The notes under the pieces: model-generated
Seen by the model: only the letters and a program-made list of their open reading frames with translations
Database searches by the model: none
Told to the model about the DNA's origin: nothing
DNA from: Opitutaceae bacterium TAV5
GTDB lineage: Bacteria > Verrucomicrobiota > Verrucomicrobiia > Opitutales > Opitutaceae
Direction of reading: 5' to 3'
NCBI GenBank assembly: GCA_000242935.3
Contig: CP007053.1
Coordinates: 248,001 to 312,000 of the forward strand
DNA length: 64,000 nt
Position numbers and translations under genes: made by a program
In this document: positions 59,302 to 64,000 of the stretch, piece after piece
Numbering within the stretch: position 1 is the stretch's first letter
How the letters are laid out: each line of letters opens with the position of its first letter

Positions 59302-61971
59302 ATGCGTTTCCCGGTTCGATTACTGCCCGCTGCCCTCGGTCTCCTGTTGCCCGCTCTGTCGGCAGCGGCGGACAACGACCATGATCATGACGCCACCGTC
59401 GCCTTGCTCTTCGCGTTCGATGCCGACTATGGCGTCTATGGGTTGGACGAGGGGGCGGAGGACGATCCCGCCACCTACGCCCTCACCAGGAGCCTTGAAT
59501 CGGCCCTGACCAGCGCGCTCCATGTCGGTTACTATAATCCCTGGAACCTGCTCACCGTCACCGGCGACTCCACCGGAATCAACACCGCCGGGCTCGTGAT
59601 CGGTGAAAACTCCGACTCCAACGGCGTCTTCCTTGGCCGTTTGGCCGCTTGGACCGTCACGGCTTCCGACACCTCCGCGCTCATCGTGGGCAACTACGGC
59701 GGCGGCAACGTCCTCTCCGTCACCGGCGGGGCCAAACTCGTCACCGGCACGGCCGTCAACATCACCATCGGCGCATGGTCGGAGGGCAACCGGGTCGAAA
59801 TCTCCGGCAAGGATGCCGCCGGCACGACCGCCTCCTCCTGGGAGTATGCGGGGGCGATCACCGTCGGCTACTTCGGTGGTGGCAACACCCTCGAAATCAG
59901 GGACGGAGCCACCGTCACGGCCCAGGTTACCTCGGCCGACACCGCCACCTACATCGGCTACGCCTCCGACGGCAACGCCGTCACCGTCTCCGGCGCGGGT
60001 ACCGTCTGGAACGCCACTGCGAGCGGCTCCACTCCGGGCGGCCTGTATGTCGGCTACGGCGGCTCCGACAACATCCTCACCATCTCCGATGGGGCCGTGG
60101 TGGAGAGCCGCCTCGGGGGCGGCACCTACACCACCGACAAGCGCAACATCATCGGCTTCGAGCAGGATGCCACGGGCAACAAGGTCATCGTCGACGGGGA
60201 GGGCTCGCGGTGGGATACCCTCAATGTGACCGTCGGTTACGAAGGCTCCGGCAACAGCCTGGAAATCACCAACGGAGGTATGGTGAACAACAATTTTACC
60301 TTCCTCTATCTTGGCGCCTGGGCAGGATCCGAAAACAACACAATCAAGGTCTCCGGCGAAGGCTCCGAGTTGATAACCAGCCACCTCCAAATCGGCGGGG
60401 GCGGAGAGACTCCCAGTCTGAGGATTCCCGGCGGCGGCTCCGACAACCGGCTGGAAATCCTTGACGGTGGCGCGGTGAGGGTCACCACCAACAACGCGAC
60501 GATTCATATCGGCTCCGGGGCGGAATCCCGCGGTAACAGCGTGTTGGTCAGCGGCCCCGGCTCGACCCTCACCATGGCGAGCACTGGAACCGACGCGATC
60601 ACCACCCTTCTGGTCGGGGCTTACGGCGACGACAATCTCTTGGAAATCAAGAATGGCGGCGTGGTGAACAGTCTAGGCGGCACCATCGGCTACTGGCAAT
60701 ACTGGGATGGTGGGGGAGCTTATGCGGCCGGCATGTCCACGGACAACCGGGCGCTCGTCACGGGCAAAGACTCGGCGTGGAACATGACGGGCGCACTCAA
60801 TGTTGGTTATGGAGGGCAGGACAACCGCCTCGACATCGAGGATGGCGGCGTGGTCACCAGCGGCACCGGCGTCATCGGCTCGGAGCAGGCACGCGATGTC
60901 ATGGGGGCGCCCGCGATCTACCGGGGGGCCGACGGCAACACCGCCCGCATCTCGGGCCGGGATGCGGCGGGCAACGCTTCCGCATGGGAGGTGGCTGGCG
61001 CTCTCACCGTGGGCCGGGGCGGCAGCGACAACACTCTCGCGGTCGAGGCGGGTGGACGGGTGACCAGCGGCGCGAGCGTGGTCGGCGTCATGTCCACCGT
61101 CACCGAGTATAATCCGGCCTCTGCGATCAGGGACGGCACCAACTACGGGGCCGACGATAATGCAGTCCTCATCTCGGGTCGGGATGCGGCGGGCAACGCC
61201 TCCGCGTGGGAGGTGGATGGCAAGCTCACCGTGGGCCAGGGCGGACAGCGCAACACCCTTACCATTTCCGATGGCGGACGGGTGACCAGCGGCAGCGGCC
61301 TCATCGGCCAGTATGGCAACATCAAGTGGGAGGCGCGGAACGTTGACTCCGCCACGATCTCCTACGAGCAGACGGGAGCCGACGACAACGCGGTGACGGT
61401 GACAGGCGCGGGCTCACGCTGGGAGATCACGGGCGACCTGACCATCGGCTTCGACCACAACGGCAGTTTCGCCAGCGCCTACAACGTTAACGGGCTGATT
61501 TACACCAACATGGTGGCGCAGGTCTTCCTCGGCAACGCCACCGGCAACACGCTGACCATCGGTGAAGGCGGCCTGGTGGCGGTGACAGGCGATTTCAGCA
61601 TTACGGCGGGCAACTTCTTGCAGATGGCCTACGGCTATTTTGCGTGGGAGGGTGACAACGTCGCCGCGCTCAACGCAATGATCGCGGCAGGCAGCATCAA
61701 GTTTGGATGCTGCAGTGGCGAGACCAACACGTTTTACACCGCCGATTCGGAAGTCGGGAGCTCCTTCACCTACAGCGTGCTTTACTACGAAAGCCAGGAG
61801 GCGGTCACCGCCGCCTTCGGCGATGCGCTCGGCGGTGTCAATCTGCTCAACTACACGATCCTCGCCATGACCTCTGCTGTGCCCGAGCCCGCCACCTGCG
61901 CCGCCCTCGTCGGCTTGGTCCTGCTCGCTTTTGCCGCCTACCGGCGGTTTGGCGCAAAGAGGCAGAAATGA
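59302..61971 (+). CDS. Large PEP-CTERM beta-repeat protein
   Basis: 889 residues. A signal peptide (MRFPVRLLPAALGLLLPALS) precedes a long array of beta repeats with the motif VTGAGSxW...G.LTVGxGGxxNTLxIxxGGxV.SG. Two adjacent 74-residue units (about 60940-61160 and 61160-61380) share ISGRDAAGNASAWEV. The C-terminal signal is SAVPEPATCAALVGLVLLAF with basic end YRRFGAKRQK. It is likely an extended, repetitive cell-surface or matrix protein. It lies between a smaller PEP-CTERM gene and a Verru_Chthon-type gene on the same strand. Confidence 0.9.
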   Translation: MRFPVRLLPAALGLLLPALSAAADNDHDHDATVALLFAFDADYGVYGLDEGAEDDPATYALTRSLESALTSALHVGYYNPWNLLTVTGDSTGINTAGLVIGENSDSNGVFLGRLAAWTVTASDTSALIVGNYGGGNVLSVTGGAKLVTGTAVNITIGAWSEGNRVEISGKDAAGTTASSWEYAGAITVGYFGGGNTLEIRDGATVTAQVTSADTATYIGYASDGNAVTVSGAGTVWNATASGSTPGGLYVGYGGSDNILTISDGAVVESRLGGGTYTTDKRNIIGFEQDATGNKVIVDGEGSRWDTLNVTVGYEGSGNSLEITNGGMVNNNFTFLYLGAWAGSENNTIKVSGEGSELITSHLQIGGGGETPSLRIPGGGSDNRLEILDGGAVRVTTNNATIHIGSGAESRGNSVLVSGPGSTLTMASTGTDAITTLLVGAYGDDNLLEIKNGGVVNSLGGTIGYWQYWDGGGAYAAGMSTDNRALVTGKDSAWNMTGALNVGYGGQDNRLDIEDGGVVTSGTGVIGSEQARDVMGAPAIYRGADGNTARISGRDAAGNASAWEVAGALTVGRGGSDNTLAVEAGGRVTSGASVVGVMSTVTEYNPASAIRDGTNYGADDNAVLISGRDAAGNASAWEVDGKLTVGQGGQRNTLTISDGGRVTSGSGLIGQYGNIKWEARNVDSATISYEQTGADDNAVTVTGAGSRWEITGDLTIGFDHNGSFASAYNVNGLIYTNMVAQVFLGNATGNTLTIGEGGLVAVTGDFSITAGNFLQMAYGYFAWEGDNVAALNAMIAAGSIKFGCCSGETNTFYTADSEVGSSFTYSVLYYESQEAVTAAFGDALGGVNLLNYTILAMTSAVPEPATCAALVGLVLLAFAAYRRFGAKRQK

Positions 61972-62024
61972 GCGGTTGTTTTTTTAAGGGGAGCCAAAGG
62001 TGGATGTTTGGATGCGGGATTTGC

Positions 62025-64000
62025 ATGAGGATGAAGATCACAGGAGTGAACAGAGCGAACGGAGGACGAGTAAAACCGGCCGCCTCCGTTGCCTCCGTTT
62101 TCTCCTGTAAAAAACAATCCGGTTTCGCCCTGCTCGTCACCATCATCCTTGTAGCGTTCCTCGTTCTGGTGGTGATGGCGCTGGCCACCTTCACGCGGGT
62201 GGAGACGCAGGTCTCGACCAACAGCCAGCACCTGGCCCGCGCCCGGCAAAACGCCACGATGGCGCTCAACATCGCCCTCGGCCAGGTGCAGGTACTCACC
62301 GGCCCCGACCAGCGCACGACCGCCGAAGCCAGCCTTGAGTTCCCCACCGCCGCGAACCCGCGTTGGGTGGGGGTTTACGGGAACACAAACGTCGCCTCCT
62401 ATACCGACACGCCCTCCGCCATCAAGCAACTCACTCCGGCATTGCTCAACTGGCTGGTCAGCGGCAACGAGAGTGTGAGCTTTACCGCCAACAGCGGCAC
62501 CACCACCACCCACGGGCGGATCGAGAAGCCGTATCCGTCGGAATGGCCCTTCACTCCCGAAGCTGCCGTCACCTCCGCCGACAACGCCGCCTTGGCCGAC
62601 GCCACCGCGCTGACCGAAAGCCTGAAACTGGATGGCAAGCCCGCGCGGCTCCTCGTCGGCCCCGCCACGGCAGGCGACATCACGCCTGCCTCCAACTACG
62701 TGCTCGCGCCCTTGGTGGACGTCGCCGTGCCTACCGGCAGCGTGCCCGGCCTTTCCTCCGGCGATCCGACGTCCCAAACCACCATCGGCCGCTATGCCTG
62801 GTGGGTGGGCGACGAAGGCGTGAAGGCCCGCGCCAACCTGCGCGACCGTTATCTGCAAACGTCCGACTCCGCCGACCGGTATTACAGCTTCGTCACCGCC
62901 CAGCGCTCGGCCGTGGAGCTGATGACTTGGAAAAAAAGTGCCCCCGCCGGCATGGCCTCCACCATGGGCCTCTCCACCTCCGACACCTCCTTAGACCGCA
63001 TCGGCGCCGATTACGATTTCACCCTTCCTTCGCTCAGAAACATCCTCTCGCTCAACCAGCTTCCCTTTCTCGGCGGCTCATCGACCGCCACGCAAAACCT
63101 CGCCACCGCCGCCCGCCAGCGTTTCCATGATCTCACGACGGCCAGCTATTCCGTGCAGGCCGACACCTTCGCCGGTGGCCTCAAAAAAGACCTCACCGCC
63201 GACATCGCCGACACCACCAGCGCCGCCTCCGGCAATCGTCCTGCGGATACGGATACCCTTTTCAAACCCCAATCGGCCTCCGATCCCGGCATCCCCACCT
63301 GGGGCCAGCTTCGCTCTTGGGCACGGACCACCGCCGCCCTGGAAAACCCGCAGGCCATCGAGCCCAAGCCCGCCACCGCCACCCAAGCCGGCATCGGCCC
63401 CGTCATCAGCATGGCCGGGCTCGGCTTCGGCTTTGAAATCCGGGATCACGACAGCGAAACCGGCGGCGGCAAGTTTTACCTGCGGCTGTTCCCGACCCTG
63501 GTGCTCTACAATCCCTACACGGTGCCGATCAAGGCGCATACCTATCAGATCGGCTTCGCCCTGCGCCGGCCCGGCAACGGGAAAGTCGGCTTCTCCTTCG
63601 ACCTGAAACCCGTGCCGACCACATGGGTTTTCGACCCAGAGGACGAGACTTACGAATTCAGCAGTTGGGGTGACTACAAATCGTGGGGCACCTACACCCT
63701 CAACGACTGCCCCGACGTGGACAACGGCAAGGATGCCCCCGGCTTCATCTCCTTCACGGTCCAGACCGGGGACATCCCGCCGGGGGAAAGCCACATCTTC
63801 ACGCTCGACAGTTCCGAGGGCGCGAAGAGCTACACCTCCGCCAACCTCATGACCCACGGCACCAGCGGGCTCAGCCGTTGGGTGACTCTCCGGGTCGCGC
63901 TCGACGAGACGCTGCCCAACGACGCCTCGTTTTGCGCCACATCAAGGGGCATGAATTTCGACGTTTCTTCGCCCGACGGCTACAAGGACGCGCACATGCA
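62025..64000 (+). CDS. Verru_Chthon cassette protein A-like, prepilin-type N-terminus (partial)
   Basis: At least 658 residues, running off the right edge. ATG 62025 follows GGGA with good spacing; ATG 62031 is the alternative. After a 30-residue leader comes SGFALLVTIILVAFLVLVVM and ALATFTRVETQ, the class III prepilin/type II pseudopilin pattern. The soluble part contains WWVGDEGVKARANL, NPRWVGVYG, PVDVAVPTG-like and FYLRLFPTLVLYNPYTVPIK, which fit the large A component of the Verru_Chthon cassette of Verrucomicrobiota. Such proteins are thought to be pilus- or pseudopilus-like. The other cassette members would be expected to the right of the window. The family name rests on pattern recognition. 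Confidence 0.72.
   Translation, partial: MRMKITGVNRANGGRVKPAASVASVFSCKKQSGFALLVTIILVAFLVLVVMALATFTRVETQVSTNSQHLARARQNATMALNIALGQVQVLTGPDQRTTAEASLEFPTAANPRWVGVYGNTNVASYTDTPSAIKQLTPALLNWLVSGNESVSFTANSGTTTTHGRIEKPYPSEWPFTPEAAVTSADNAALADATALTESLKLDGKPARLLVGPATAGDITPASNYVLAPLVDVAVPTGSVPGLSSGDPTSQTTIGRYAWWVGDEGVKARANLRDRYLQTSDSADRYYSFVTAQRSAVELMTWKKSAPAGMASTMGLSTSDTSLDRIGADYDFTLPSLRNILSLNQLPFLGGSSTATQNLATAARQRFHDLTTASYSVQADTFAGGLKKDLTADIADTTSAASGNRPADTDTLFKPQSASDPGIPTWGQLRSWARTTAALENPQAIEPKPATATQAGIGPVISMAGLGFGFEIRDHDSETGGGKFYLRLFPTLVLYNPYTVPIKAHTYQIGFALRRPGNGKVGFSFDLKPVPTTWVFDPEDETYEFSSWGDYKSWGTYTLNDCPDVDNGKDAPGFISFTVQTGDIPPGESHIFTLDSSEGAKSYTSANLMTHGTSGLSRWVTLRVALDETLPNDASFCATSRGMNFDVSSPDGYKDAHM
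62040..62108. repeat. Purine hairpin repeat inside the 5' end of a coding region
   Basis: ACAGGAGTGAACAGAGCGAA (left) and TTGCCTCCGTTTTCTCCTGT (right). It lies between the ATG at 62025/62031 and the hydrophobic prepilin-like segment of the next gene and is in frame, giving the residues TGVNRANGGRVKPAASVASV. Confidence 0.6.

Overview
The window is GC-rich bacterial chromosome that most resembles Verrucomicrobiota, probably Opitutaceae. The evidence is two proteins with C-terminal PEP-CTERM sorting signals, a Verru_Chthon-cassette-type prepilin-like protein at the right edge, an exosortase, two-partner secretion, an RND pump with an outer-membrane factor (so a diderm cell), and many dispersed hairpin repeats. 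All names come from reading motifs by eye; no database search was possible.

Region by region. 1-1.35 kb: the tail of an unknown gene and an Old Yellow Enzyme. 1.35-3.4 kb: about 2 kb with no convincing gene but with several hairpins. 3.4-13 kb (minus strand): a 2517-residue RHS protein with a WHH-type nuclease C-terminus, two small likely immunity genes (the first overlaps the toxin stop codon), an exosortase with Cys/Arg/His catalytic residues, and a small membrane partner. The RHS protein carries an internal IPTLxxWG-like sorting signal between an Ig-like domain and the RHS shell, so exosortase and substrate may be encoded together. 13.7-15.4 kb: an excisionase-like HTH gene and a tyrosine recombinase. 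15.8-17.15 kb: rmuC.

17.8-22.9 kb is a lower-GC array of about eight small promoterless-looking genes separated by attC sites: an integron cassette array with no intI in the window. One attC is split at its core by an IS110/IS1111-family element. 23.3-28 kb is housekeeping: a short phosphate acetyltransferase, its BioD-like/DRTGG partner as a separate gene, and argS.

28-41 kb (minus strand) is a TpsB-TpsA two-partner secretion pair. The 3511-residue TpsA has an in-frame 1011-bp duplication and an alpha-helical insertion. 41-51 kb (minus strand) holds a transposase remnant, a coiled-coil lipoprotein, an RND efflux operon (adaptor, pump, outer-membrane factor) and a lipoprotein/HAD phosphatase pair. 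51-56 kb (plus strand): purD, a low-molecular-weight protein tyrosine phosphatase, secG, an outer-membrane lipoprotein-sorting-like protein and a cytosolic-looking substrate-binding protein. 57-64 kb (plus strand): three secreted beta-repeat proteins, two of them PEP-CTERM, and then the Verru_Chthon-like protein running off the edge.

The spaces between genes carry at least five families of hairpin repeats with 20-25 bp arms. One of them is translated into the N-terminal leader of the Verru_Chthon-like protein. The most promising system is the RHS toxin, immunity, exosortase and membrane-partner locus. The integron array with its attC-targeting IS1111-like element is second.
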